In this document: one piece after another, positions 15,254 through 23,991 of the stretch
Layout of the letters: every line of letters begins with the position of its first letter
Position numbering within the stretch: position 1 is the stretch's first letter
Assembly: GCA_036274195.1 (NCBI GenBank)
Contig: DASUGD010000190.1
Coordinates: 1-64,000 of the forward strand
Reading direction: 5' to 3'
DNA length: 64,000 nt
DNA from: JAJKIV01 sp036274195
GTDB taxonomy: Bacteria > Gemmatimonadota > Gemmatimonadetes > Gemmatimonadales > Gemmatimonadaceae
Notes under the pieces: generated by a model
The model's database searches: none
Seen by the model: the letters and a program-made list of their open reading frames with translations, nothing else
Told to the model about the DNA's origin: nothing
Position numbers and translations under genes: made by a program

Positions 15254-17125
15254 GTGCGTCGCATCGGCCTCGCCCTCCTGGTCGGGGCCGTTTTGCACGG
15301 AGGCGCGACGGCACAGGTCCCAACGCGGGACACTACGAAGACACGCCGCGACACGGTGCTCGCGATCCCGCTTCCGGCCGATTCCGCCGCGGCCGATTCG
15401 GCGCGGGCCAGGTTGCGCGCCGACAGCCTGCGCGCCGCAGCCCTGGCACGGCGGTCCGCCGACAGCATCAAGGCGCCGCTCGCGCACGCGGAGGTGCCGC
15501 CGCTGACCGACATCGGAGAGCGCTACCGGTGGGGAAGGGATGAGCTGTTCGCGAGCGGCGCCGTCTCGTTAGGCGAGCTGCTCGGGCGCATACCGGGCGT
15601 CACCGGGTTCGCGTCCGGCTGGATTGCCAGCCCACATACGAACACGTACGTCGGGGATTTCCGCCGGATCCGCCTCTTCTACGACGGGGTCGAGCTCGAT
15701 CCGCTCGACCCCCGCATTGGCCCGATGCACGACTTCGCGGCGATTCCGGCATGGACGCTCGAGGAGATCGTCGTCGAGCGTGCGGCCGAGGAGCTTCGCG
15801 TGTACCTGCGCAGCTGGCGCGTCAACAAGACGACCCCCTACACGCGCGCCGACGTCGCGACGGGCGACCTGGCGACGAACAGCTACCGTGGCTTTTTCGG
15901 CCGCCGGTTCTCGAACAGCTATGCACTTCAGGTCGGGGCACAGCAGTACAGCACGGAAGACCAGCGAGCAGGCGGCGACGGCCACCTGCTCAGCATCTTC
16001 TCGCGAGCCGGGTGGGCGAAGAAAGCGTGGAGCGTGGACGGAGTCATCCTGCGTACGAAACGGAGCCGCAACGAACAGAAGCGCGAACAGACGGCGATCG
16101 GCGCGTTCAGCAACCTCCCCGGCCTCGACGCGACGCAATCAGACGCGTACTTCCGCATCGGCTACGGGAATTCCGATGGAGCGCGGTGGCTGCAGCTCAT
16201 CGCCTCCACGAGCCGGTTCGCCGAGACCAACGCGAAAACCACCACGCCTCCAACTGAAGGGGTTCCCTTCATCGGCGACACCGTCGATACGATCGCGTCC
16301 CGCGCGCAGTACGTCGCGACTGGCGGCGTCCGGTTCGCGAATACGAGCCTCAGCGCAACTGCACGGTATCGAGTCTTCAACGGCGAATGGTACCTGACGC
16401 CGGCTGCCCGATTGAGCTACGACCGCGGCATCCTCGCCGCGACCGTCTACGGGGAGCAGCAGGAATCGGACTCGACGTTCCGCGCCGACGCCTCGGCTCG
16501 CCTGAAGCTGCTTCCGTTTCTCGCCGTTTCGGGCTCGTTAGGCAAGACGCGGCCCATCAAGGGCAACGAGCGCCCCGCGTCGATCGCCTACCGCGGCGAG
16601 GTCGGGCTGCGAGTCGGCCAGCTATGGGCGACCGGCGGGATCATGTCGATCGACACCACGATCGTTCCTGCGCCGCGTGCCTACGACACGCTGTACACGG
16701 ACGTGAGCGTCTCGCGCCGCCTGACCTTCGCCACGCTGCGGGGCAAAGTGTGGAAGGGCTTCGGAGTGGATGTGGTCGCGCAGAAATGGCCCGCCGGCGA
16801 ACCCTACGTCCCGGAATACCAGGTGCGAAGCCAGGTGTATGCGAGCACCAGCTGGCTGAGCCGGTTCCCGACCGGGAATTTCCACGTGCTCGCGGCAGTG
16901 CAGCACGACTACCGAACCGAGGTCATTTTCCCTGCCGCGAACGGGCTGCCACAGCAGTCGACGCAATTCCGCTCGATCTCCACCCTGTTCGAGCTTCGCC
17001 TCTACGACGCAACGATCTCGTGGCAATACAGAAACGTCGTTGGCGACATCTACTCGATCGTCCCGTACTACACGGCCCCTCGCGCGATCAATTACTACGG
17101 CGTGCGATGGGACTTCTTCAATTGA
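15254..17125 (+). CDS. Outer-membrane beta-barrel protein with TonB-receptor-like plug
   Basis: A 623-residue exported protein. The signal peptide (GLALLVGAVLHGGATA) is followed by an Ala/Asp/Ser-rich linker, then a short plug-like segment (LGELLGRIPGVTGFASGW ... IRLFYDGVELDPLD). The remaining ~450 residues alternate hydrophobic and polar positions as in a large beta-barrel, ending in an aromatic-rich strand (YYGVRWDFFN). No TonB box or carboxypeptidase-like domain is obvious. Substrate is unknown. I chose GTG 15254 because it places the signal peptide at the terminus and avoids overlap with pepA; the frame is open further upstream. Confidence 0.75.
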   Translation: MRRIGLALLVGAVLHGGATAQVPTRDTTKTRRDTVLAIPLPADSAAADSARARLRADSLRAAALARRSADSIKAPLAHAEVPPLTDIGERYRWGRDELFASGAVSLGELLGRIPGVTGFASGWIASPHTNTYVGDFRRIRLFYDGVELDPLDPRIGPMHDFAAIPAWTLEEIVVERAAEELRVYLRSWRVNKTTPYTRADVATGDLATNSYRGFFGRRFSNSYALQVGAQQYSTEDQRAGGDGHLLSIFSRAGWAKKAWSVDGVILRTKRSRNEQKREQTAIGAFSNLPGLDATQSDAYFRIGYGNSDGARWLQLIASTSRFAETNAKTTTPPTEGVPFIGDTVDTIASRAQYVATGGVRFANTSLSATARYRVFNGEWYLTPAARLSYDRGILAATVYGEQQESDSTFRADASARLKLLPFLAVSGSLGKTRPIKGNERPASIAYRGEVGLRVGQLWATGGIMSIDTTIVPAPRAYDTLYTDVSVSRRLTFATLRGKVWKGFGVDVVAQKWPAGEPYVPEYQVRSQVYASTSWLSRFPTGNFHVLAAVQHDYRTEVIFPAANGLPQQSTQFRSISTLFELRLYDATISWQYRNVVGDIYSIVPYYTAPRAINYYGVRWDFFN

Positions 17126-17150
17126 CAAGGTCGTTGCCAGCTCATAACTT
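17122..17150 (+). promoter_or_regulatory. Promoter of the yicC-gmk-rpoZ operon
   Basis: Consensus TTGACA (17122-17127), a 17-bp spacer and TAACTT (17145-17150). The ATG of yicC is at 17163, so the leader should be only about 6 nt. The -35 overlaps the stop codon of the preceding gene. Confidence 0.7.
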
Positions 17151-17162
17151 GCGCGATTGTCA

Positions 17163-18032
17163 ATGATCCGAAGCATGACGGGTTTCGGCGCCGCCGAGGG
17201 CCTGGTCGGTGGGTCGCGCGTGAGCGTCGAGCTGAGAACCGTCAACCATCGGTTCTTCTCGCCGAGCATCAAGCTGCCCAGCGATCTCTCTCGTTGGGAG
17301 CCGGAGGTCAGGGAAGCACTTCGTCGAAAGATCGCGCGCGGTCACGTCACGCTCTCCGCGCGAACCGAGCGCACGTCGGCCACGAGCGTGATCGACGAGC
17401 AGCGGTTTGCGAGCTACGTGGCAATGCTGCGCGATCTGCGAGACCGGCACGGCCTCGATGGCACGATCGACGTCGCGACGATCCTTCGGTTGCCGGACGT
17501 GCTCGCGTCGAACGACGACGGGGCGGAGGGCACGCCGGCGGAGCTCACGACGATCGTCGAGGCGGCGATCGAGTCGCTGACGAAGTCGCGCGCCGACGAA
17601 GGCAGGCGGTTGGCAGGCTATCTGCTCGAGCGACTCGCCGTCGTCGAGGCGGCGCTCGCGCGCATCGCGGCCAGGGCGCCGGAGCGGATCATCGCGCAGC
17701 GAGACCGGCTGCGCGAGTCGGTTCGCGTGTTGACGGAAGGGATGGCAGTAGACGAGCAGCGGATCGCTCAGGAAATCGCGATCCTCGCCGATCGGCTGGA
17801 CGTGGGGGAAGAGTTGCATCGGTTCGCGTCGCACATCGCCGCGTTTCGCGCGGCCCTGGAGCAGAGCGGAGGCGAGCCCGTAGGAAAACGGCTCGGGTTC
17901 CTGCTGCAGGAGATGCTTCGCGAAGCGAATACGACGGGCAGCAAAGCCAACGACGCGGCTATGCTCCAGGACGTGGTGACGATCAAGGAGGAGCTGGAAC
18001 GGATCCGTGAGCAGGTGGAAAACCTCGAATGA
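17163..18032 (+). CDS. yicC: YicC family endoribonuclease
   Basis: YicC/YloC family protein, a conserved bacterial endoribonuclease linked to small-RNA turnover. The 289-residue product starts at the invariant MIRSMTGFGAAEG, which fixes ATG 17163; the upstream in-frame TTG at 17157 is not needed. Also present are VELRTVNHRFFSPSIKLP near the N-terminus and the C-terminal family block GKRLGFLLQEMLREANTTGSKAND (about residues 242-265) with its conserved E-N-T-GSK. It heads an operon with gmk, an arrangement shared with many phyla, and overlaps gmk as ATGA. Confidence 0.95.
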   Translation: MIRSMTGFGAAEGLVGGSRVSVELRTVNHRFFSPSIKLPSDLSRWEPEVREALRRKIARGHVTLSARTERTSATSVIDEQRFASYVAMLRDLRDRHGLDGTIDVATILRLPDVLASNDDGAEGTPAELTTIVEAAIESLTKSRADEGRRLAGYLLERLAVVEAALARIAARAPERIIAQRDRLRESVRVLTEGMAVDEQRIAQEIAILADRLDVGEELHRFASHIAAFRAALEQSGGEPVGKRLGFLLQEMLREANTTGSKANDAAMLQDVVTIKEELERIREQVENLE

Positions 18033-18679
18033 ATCCGTTTCCGCTGATCCTGTCGTCGCCGTCGGGCGGCGGCAAGACGACGATTGCTCGCCTCCTGCTC
18101 GAGCGGCGGCGGGACGTGGGGTACTCGGTGTCGTGCACGACACGCGCCGCGCGCCCGGGCGAGCAGGACGGGAAGGACTACTTCTTCCTGCCCCGGGACG
18201 AGTTCGAGAGGAAGCGGGCGCTCGACGAGTTCGCCGAGTCGGCGGTGGTTCACGGCAATCTGTACGGAACGCTTCGCAGCGAGGTGAATCGCGTGCTCGC
18301 GTCAGGCAGGCACGTGATCATGGACATCGACGTGCAGGGCGCTCGCCAGTTCGCGCGGGCGTTTCCGGAATCGGTGTTGGTGTTTCTGCTCCCGCCATCC
18401 GCCGACGTGCTCATCGATCGGTTGCGCGCGCGCCAGACGGAGGACCACGGCAAGCTGCTCGTTCGATTGCGGTCGGCGCGCGAGGAGTTGCGGGAGGTTG
18501 GGCGGTACCAGTACGTGGTGGTGAACGACAATCTCGAGCGGGCGTACACGCAGGTGACATCGATCGTGGACGCGGAAACCGTCCGGCACGACCGATTGCC
18601 TCTGCTCGATGAGCGGTTGGCCGAGCTGATCGACGGGCTCGATCGTCAGATTCACGAATACTCTTCAATCAGGACTTGA
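18029..18679 (+). CDS. gmk: Guanylate kinase
   Basis: Phosphorylates GMP to GDP with ATP. The 216-residue protein has the P-loop SSPSGGGKTTIARLL, the GMP-binding SVSCTTRAARPGEQDGKDYFF, VVHGNLYGT, and IMDIDVQGARQF. The start overlaps the yicC stop (ATGA). It lies between yicC and rpoZ, the common bacterial order. Confidence 0.97.
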   Translation: MNPFPLILSSPSGGGKTTIARLLLERRRDVGYSVSCTTRAARPGEQDGKDYFFLPRDEFERKRALDEFAESAVVHGNLYGTLRSEVNRVLASGRHVIMDIDVQGARQFARAFPESVLVFLLPPSADVLIDRLRARQTEDHGKLLVRLRSAREELREVGRYQYVVVNDNLERAYTQVTSIVDAETVRHDRLPLLDERLAELIDGLDRQIHEYSSIRT

Positions 18680-18684
18680 GTGAC

Positions 18685-18897
18685 ATGCGAGTGTACACAC
18701 CCGGAGAAGTCGCGAAGCACGCAGGCAACAAGTACCTCGGCGTTCTCGTCGCGGCGAAGTTCGCGCGCGTGCTGAACGAGTTTCCGCGCGACCGCTCGTC
18801 GTCGCGGGAGAAGAAGCTGACGACGCGGTCGCTCGAAGAGCTGTCGAGCGGCGAGATCCAGTACCGCGTGGTTCCCAAGCGGAGAGCCGAGGGGTGA
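18685..18897 (+). CDS. rpoZ: DNA-directed RNA polymerase omega subunit
   Basis: Small RNA polymerase subunit that binds the beta' C-terminus and helps core assembly. The 70-residue product has the omega pattern: NKYLGVLVAAKFARVLNEF, then KLTTRSLEELSSGEIQYRV. I prefer ATG 18685 over an in-frame TTG at 18676 that touches the gmk stop. The short divergent sequence would be hard to name alone; position right after gmk and before coaBC supports the call. Confidence 0.88.
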   Translation: MRVYTPGEVAKHAGNKYLGVLVAAKFARVLNEFPRDRSSSREKKLTTRSLEELSSGEIQYRVVPKRRAEG

Positions 18898-18916
18898 GGA
18901 GGCTGCGAGGGTCCGA

Positions 18917-20122
18917 GTGACTCGGCCCTTCGATCAGCGGCGCATCCTTCTCGGAGTCACGGGCGGGATCGCGGCCTACAAGTCGGCGTGGATCGCTCGC
19001 CTGCTCACCCAGGCCGGGGCCGCGGTGGACGTGGTGCTCACGCGATCCGCGGCCGAATTCATCGGCGCGATCACATTCGAGGCGCTCACCGGTCGGCCGG
19101 TTCATACGGCGCTCATTGCCGAGGGCCACGCCCTCGATCACATCAAGCTGGCGCGCGCGGCGCACGCCATTGTGGTGGCCCCCGCGACGGCGGACTTCAT
19201 CGCCCGCGCCGCCAACGGAAACGCGGACGACTTGCTCACGGCGTCTCTGCTCGCAACAGCCGCACCGGTGCTGATCGTTCCGGCAATGAACGATCGGATG
19301 TGGGCCCACGCGCAGACGCAGGCCAACATTGTTCGCCTTCGCGAGATCGGCTACCGCATACTCGAGCCCGACGCCGGCCCGCTCGCCGTCGGAGAGGGAA
19401 GCGGGCCGGGGCGCCTTCCGGAGCCAGAGACCGTCGTCGCCCACGTGGGCCGTTTGCTCGAGCCGCCGGGCCCCCTTCGCGGCAAGCACGTGGTCGTGAC
19501 CGCGGGCCCGACCCGCGAGCCGGTCGATCCCGTTAGGTTTCTCACGAATCGAAGCAGCGGCAAGATGGGCGTCGCGATAGCGGCCGCGGCGTGGCGGCGC
19601 GGAGCGGATGTCCAGCTCGTGGCGGGGCCGCTCTCGGTTGCGCCGCCGGCCGGCCCCAAGGTGACGTTCGTGGAGACGACCGAGCAGATGCGGGATGCGG
19701 TCGAGCGTGCAATCGCCGGAGCAGACGTCCTGATCATGGCTGCAGCCCCCTCGGATTTTCGCCCGGCGTCGCCCGCGAGTCAGAAGATCAAGAAGGTGAA
19801 CACTCCACCGTCGATCGCGCTCGAGTCCACCCCCGACATTCTCGCCTCGACGATACGCGCACGACCGGACAAGCTCGTGACGGTGGGGTTCGCGCTCGAA
19901 ACCAACTCGCCGCTCGAGCACGGCCGCGGAAAGTTGGTGTCCAAACAGCTCGACCTGATCGTCGTGAACGACGCAACTGAGCCAGGCGCCGGATTCTCGG
20001 TAGACACCAACCGCGTGACGTTCATCGATCGCGACGGACACGCCGACGCACAACCGCTTCTCGGCAAAGGCGAGGTAGCGGATCTCCTTCTCGACCGCGT
20101 GGAGCGGTTGATCTCTCGTTGA
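18917..20122 (+). CDS. coaBC: Bifunctional phosphopantothenoylcysteine decarboxylase/phosphopantothenate-cysteine ligase
   Basis: Two consecutive steps of coenzyme A synthesis. The N-terminal CoaC flavoprotein domain (about residues 1-185) has GVTGGIAAYKSAWIARLL and the PAMNDRMW substrate-recognition loop. The C-terminal CoaB domain has VTAGPTREPVDPVRFLTNRSSGKMG, AAPSDFRP and KIKKVN. The 401-residue length fits the fused enzyme. It begins with GTG at 18917, 19 bases after rpoZ, and is part of the yicC-gmk-rpoZ transcription unit. Confidence 0.95.
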   Translation: MTRPFDQRRILLGVTGGIAAYKSAWIARLLTQAGAAVDVVLTRSAAEFIGAITFEALTGRPVHTALIAEGHALDHIKLARAAHAIVVAPATADFIARAANGNADDLLTASLLATAAPVLIVPAMNDRMWAHAQTQANIVRLREIGYRILEPDAGPLAVGEGSGPGRLPEPETVVAHVGRLLEPPGPLRGKHVVVTAGPTREPVDPVRFLTNRSSGKMGVAIAAAAWRRGADVQLVAGPLSVAPPAGPKVTFVETTEQMRDAVERAIAGADVLIMAAAPSDFRPASPASQKIKKVNTPPSIALESTPDILASTIRARPDKLVTVGFALETNSPLEHGRGKLVSKQLDLIVVNDATEPGAGFSVDTNRVTFIDRDGHADAQPLLGKGEVADLLLDRVERLISR

Positions 20123-20125
20123 TGC

Positions 20126-21208
20126 ATGGACGCTAGAGAACAACTTCGGCGGTACCTCGAGCAGCGCCGCGAGATGGGCGAGCGTGAGCTCATTCTCGAT
20201 GGCATGTCGGTCGAGGACGTCATGCGCATCCTGGGCGCCGCGGGCGCGGCGGTGAAGGACACCGGCTCACCATCTCGACGGAGCCCTGAACCGCTTGAGC
20301 CCTCGGCGACGACGACCGCACGCACCGACGACGCGCCCGGAGATTCGCCGGACTGGCGTGCGATCCTGCGCGCGGCCGGCAACGAGCCGTCACGCGCAAC
20401 GACGCTGCCCAAGCCGGACGCATCGACATCGCCACCTCCGCAGCCCTTGCCTCCGCCAAGGCCCGGTGAGCTCGACGACGCGGACGCTCCGGAGGACGCC
20501 GTTTCGGGGCCCCCGGCATACGTGATGCGTCCGACTCCGCAAGCCATGCCGCGCGTGCGACCGACACCGCCACCAGCCGGCGACCCACCATCAGGCATCG
20601 TGGTCGGCACCGCGAGTCGCGAGCTGTTCGGCGGGTCGCTGAGTGGAGTCACGACGCTCGACGAGCTCGCGGAGATCATCGCCAAGTGCACGAAATGCCC
20701 GCTCTACAGAACCGCAACCAAGCCGGTGCCCGGGCAGGGCAGCCCGACAGCCGAGTTAGTGTGCGTTGGCGAGGCTCCCGGTGAGAGCGAGGACAAGTCG
20801 GGCCTCGCGTTCGTCGGGCAGGCGGGGCAACTTCTCACGAAGATTCTCGCCGCCATTGACTTGCGGCGAGAGGACGTGTTCATCTGCAACGTGCTGAAGC
20901 ATCGACCACCCGGCAATCGAAACCCGATGCCGCAGGAGGTCGAAGCGTGCAGCCCGTATCTGGTCCGGCAGCTCGAGATCATTCGCCCGAAAGTGATCGT
21001 CGCGTTCGGGACGTTTGCCGCACAGACGCTGCTCGAAACCAAGCTCTCGATCGGTAAATTGCGGGGCTCGGTGCACAAGTATTACGGCATTCCGCTGATC
21101 GTCACGTATCACCCCGCCGCGCTGCTGCGCAATCCTGCGTGGAAGCGCCCAACCTGGGAAGATGTCCAGCTCGCCCGTCGAATTCTCGATCGCGCCGCAG
21201 GGGCGTGA
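20126..21208 (+). CDS. Family 4-like uracil-DNA glycosylase with long N-terminal extension
   Basis: Base-excision repair enzyme removing uracil from DNA. The catalytic domain (about residues 180-360) has motif A GEAPGESEDKSGLAFVGQAGQLL and motif B HPAALLRN, as in thermophile-type UDGs. Cluster ligands CTKC (C188, C191) and C285 are present, but the position of the third Cys (K-C-R-P in Thermus UdgA) is His269 (VLKHRPPGNR), with a Cys five residues earlier (C264). Residues ~45-170 are Pro-rich and disordered, and residues 1-40 resemble a small helical module (LRRYLEQRREMGERELILD). It follows coaBC by 3 bases and overlaps dnaB by 47 bases. Confidence 0.88.
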   Translation: MDAREQLRRYLEQRREMGERELILDGMSVEDVMRILGAAGAAVKDTGSPSRRSPEPLEPSATTTARTDDAPGDSPDWRAILRAAGNEPSRATTLPKPDASTSPPPQPLPPPRPGELDDADAPEDAVSGPPAYVMRPTPQAMPRVRPTPPPAGDPPSGIVVGTASRELFGGSLSGVTTLDELAEIIAKCTKCPLYRTATKPVPGQGSPTAELVCVGEAPGESEDKSGLAFVGQAGQLLTKILAAIDLRREDVFICNVLKHRPPGNRNPMPQEVEACSPYLVRQLEIIRPKVIVAFGTFAAQTLLETKLSIGKLRGSVHKYYGIPLIVTYHPAALLRNPAWKRPTWEDVQLARRILDRAAGA

Positions 21209-22580
21209 CCCGTACAGCGAGCGGCGCCCTCCGTACTCGGAGGACGCCGAGCAAGCGGTGCTCGCCGCCATGCTCATGGACGGGGACGCAATCATGCGCG
21301 CGGCCGAGTATGTCAACGACTCGATGTTCTACGCGGAGCGCCACCGCCGAATCTTCCGCGCGCTGGTCGCGATCACGGAACGTGGTGGCGTAGCCGATCC
21401 GCTCACGCTCGCCGACGAGCTCGATCGGCGCGGAGAGCTCGGCGCGAGTGGCGGCAAGGAGTACATCGCGTTCCTCGTGGACGCCGTGCCAACGGCGGCC
21501 AACGTCGAGTTTCACGCACGGATCGTGCGCGAGAAGGCGCTCCTGCGAAGCCTGATCGAGGTGTCGACGTCGATCGTCAGCGAAGCGTTCGAGGGACGCA
21601 CGCAGGCCGCGGAGCTGCTCGACGAAGCAGAACAGAAGATTTTCCAGGTCAGCCAGCAGCAGGGCACGGGCGGCTTCACGCGCATCAAGGAGCTCATGTG
21701 GCCGACGATGGAGCGCATCGAAGCGCTCCAGCGCGGCGGCAAAGCGATCACGGGTGTGGCGAGCGGCTTTCACGACCTCGACGAGCTGACGTCCGGCTTC
21801 CAGCCGTCGGACCTCGTGATCATCGCGGCGCGCCCGTCGATGGGCAAGACGGCATTCGTGCTCAACATCGCGCAACACGCTGCCATTGAGCACAACACTT
21901 CGATTGCGATCTTTTCGCTGGAAATGAGTAAAGAGTCTCTCGTGCAGAGACTCCTCACGAGCGAAGCCCGCATCGACGCGCAGCGGCTCCGCAAAGGCAT
22001 GCTGCGGGATGATGATTACTCGCGCCTCGCGCGGGCGGCGGGCATCCTGTCATCGGCGCCGGTGTACATCGACGACGCGGCGGGCATCACGCTGCTCGAG
22101 ATGCGGTCCAAATCGCGCCGCCTCAAGGCGGACTCCGGTCTGGGGCTCATCATCGTCGACTACCTGCAGCTCATCCAGGGGCCGGCGAGCGCGGAGAACC
22201 GTCAGCAGGAGATCAGTCAGATCTCGCGATCGCTCAAGGCGCTGGCGAAGGAGCTGTCAGTGCCCGTGATCGCGCTGTCACAGCTCTCGCGCGCGCCCGA
22301 GCAGCGTACGGGCGAGAACAAGCGTCCACAGCTCTCGGACCTTCGCGAATCCGGCGCGATCGAGCAGGACGCCGATCTGGTGATGGCGATCTACCGTCCC
22401 GAGGTCTACGCGGAAAGCCGTCACGAAGGGCCGCCGGTGGACAAGGACGGAAACTCACTCGAGGGCCGAGCGGAGATCATCGTGCTCAAGCAGCGCAACG
22501 GGCCGATTGGCACGGTGAACCTGTTCTTCCACAAGCAGTACACGCGCTTCGAGAACTACACGGCCCGACAAGCCACCTGA
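21162..22580 (+). CDS. dnaB: Replicative DNA helicase
   Basis: Hexameric helicase that unwinds DNA at the fork. The 472-residue protein has the N-terminal DnaB domain (PPYSEDAEQAVLAAMLMDGDAI ...), the linker, and the RecA-like domain with Walker A (AARPSMGKTAFVLNIAQ), IFSLEMSKESLVQRLL, Walker B (LGLIIVDYLQLIQG) and the arginine-finger region near QLSDLRESGAIEQDAD. No intein is present. The ATG at 21162 lies inside the end of the uracil-DNA glycosylase gene; no later in-frame start precedes the conserved domain, so the 47-base overlap appears real. Confidence 0.97.
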   Translation: MSSSPVEFSIAPQGRDPYSERRPPYSEDAEQAVLAAMLMDGDAIMRAAEYVNDSMFYAERHRRIFRALVAITERGGVADPLTLADELDRRGELGASGGKEYIAFLVDAVPTAANVEFHARIVREKALLRSLIEVSTSIVSEAFEGRTQAAELLDEAEQKIFQVSQQQGTGGFTRIKELMWPTMERIEALQRGGKAITGVASGFHDLDELTSGFQPSDLVIIAARPSMGKTAFVLNIAQHAAIEHNTSIAIFSLEMSKESLVQRLLTSEARIDAQRLRKGMLRDDDYSRLARAAGILSSAPVYIDDAAGITLLEMRSKSRRLKADSGLGLIIVDYLQLIQGPASAENRQQEISQISRSLKALAKELSVPVIALSQLSRAPEQRTGENKRPQLSDLRESGAIEQDADLVMAIYRPEVYAESRHEGPPVDKDGNSLEGRAEIIVLKQRNGPIGTVNLFFHKQYTRFENYTARQAT

Positions 22581-22587
22581 CCGCGCT

Positions 22588-23991
22588 GTGACGCCGAAGG
22601 TCAAGACCGTCTATCGCTGTACGGACTGTGGCGCCGAGCACCCCAAGTGGGCGGGGCGCTGCGACGGGTGCGGCGAGTGGAACACCCTGGTCGAGGAGGT
22701 TGCTGCGCCGAAGGCCCGTGTGGGGACCGGGGGCGGCAGCGCACGACGGGTCGGGGGCACCGAGTCGTTAGGCGCTGGCGGAACCGTCGCCGCCACGACG
22801 CGGCTCCGCCAGGTCGTCGGCTCCGAGGCAGAGCGCGTTCGCACCGGCCTCGACGAGTTCGATTTCGTGCTCGGCGGCGGGATCGTGCCGGGATCCATGG
22901 TCCTCGTTGGCGGCGAACCGGGCATTGGAAAGTCGACGATCCTGCTCCAGGTGGCGGCGCGGGTGAACGAGCGCGGTGGCTCGGCGCTGTACGTGACCGG
23001 CGAGGAGTCGCCGCTCCAGGTGAAGCTCCGTGCAGACCGACTGGGTGAAGGCGCGGGCGACGTGGAGCTGTTGAGCGAGACGCTGCTCGAGACCGTGCTC
23101 GCCACGGCCAGCGCACGGGTGCCGAGCGTCATGGTCGTGGACTCGATTCAGACGGTGTTCACCGCGGATCTCGAGGGCGCGCCGGGCAACGTCGGCCAGG
23201 TGCGCGAGTGCGCAGCACGTCTCATGCGGTTCGCGAAGGAATCCGGCACCGCCGTGATCGTGGTGGGCCACGTGACGAAAGGCGGCGGGATCGCCGGCCC
23301 GAAGACGCTGGAGCACATCGTCGACACCGTTCTCTACTTCGAGGGGGACAGCGCGCTCGATCACCGCGTGCTGCGCGCCACGAAGAACCGGTTCGGCAGC
23401 GTCGACGAGATCGGCGTGTTCCGCATGAGCGAAGCCGGCTTGACGCCCGTCGCCAATCCGTCGGAGCTGTTCCTTGGCGATCGCCTAACGACGGCATCGG
23501 GGAGCGCGGTGACCGCGCTGCTCGAAGGGACGCGTCCCGTGCTCGTCGAGGTCCAGGCGCTCGCGGCGAAAGCCGGCTTCGGGACGCCGCAGCGCGTGGC
23601 CACCGGCTACGACGGCCGTCGCCTCGCGCTGCTGCTCGCCGTCCTCGACAAGCGGGCCGGCCTGCCGTTCGCCCAGCTCGACGTGTTTCTCAACGTCGTC
23701 GGTGGCATCCGGATGCAGGAGCCCGCCGGCGACCTGGCCGTCGCGGCATCGCTGGCATCGAGTGTCTACGATCGCGCGCTGCCGGCGGATGCCGTCTTCC
23801 TCGGTGAGGTCGGTCTCGGTGGCGAGATCCGTCCGGTGTCGCAGTCCGAGCGCCGACTGGCAGAAGCGGCGAAGATGGGGATGGCGACCGCGTATCTCTC
23901 CGACCGCGGAGTCCCTCGGCGTTCAGCAGCCGGCATTCGCACCGTCGGCATCCGCACGGTAGGCGACCTGTTCGGGTCGCTGTTCTCGTGA
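22588..23991 (+). CDS. radA: DNA repair protein RadA
   Basis: Branch-migration ATPase that processes recombination intermediates. The 467-residue protein has the N-terminal zinc finger CTDCGAEHPKWAGRCDGCGEW, Walker A GGEPGIGKSTILLQ, the RadA-specific KNRFGSVDEIGVF motif and a C-terminal Lon-like domain (DLAVAASLASSVYDRALP, FLGEVGLGGEIRPV). It starts with GTG 22588, 7 bases after dnaB, and ends overlapping ispD as GTGA. Confidence 0.97.
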   Translation: MTPKVKTVYRCTDCGAEHPKWAGRCDGCGEWNTLVEEVAAPKARVGTGGGSARRVGGTESLGAGGTVAATTRLRQVVGSEAERVRTGLDEFDFVLGGGIVPGSMVLVGGEPGIGKSTILLQVAARVNERGGSALYVTGEESPLQVKLRADRLGEGAGDVELLSETLLETVLATASARVPSVMVVDSIQTVFTADLEGAPGNVGQVRECAARLMRFAKESGTAVIVVGHVTKGGGIAGPKTLEHIVDTVLYFEGDSALDHRVLRATKNRFGSVDEIGVFRMSEAGLTPVANPSELFLGDRLTTASGSAVTALLEGTRPVLVEVQALAAKAGFGTPQRVATGYDGRRLALLLAVLDKRAGLPFAQLDVFLNVVGGIRMQEPAGDLAVAASLASSVYDRALPADAVFLGEVGLGGEIRPVSQSERRLAEAAKMGMATAYLSDRGVPRRSAAGIRTVGIRTVGDLFGSLFS

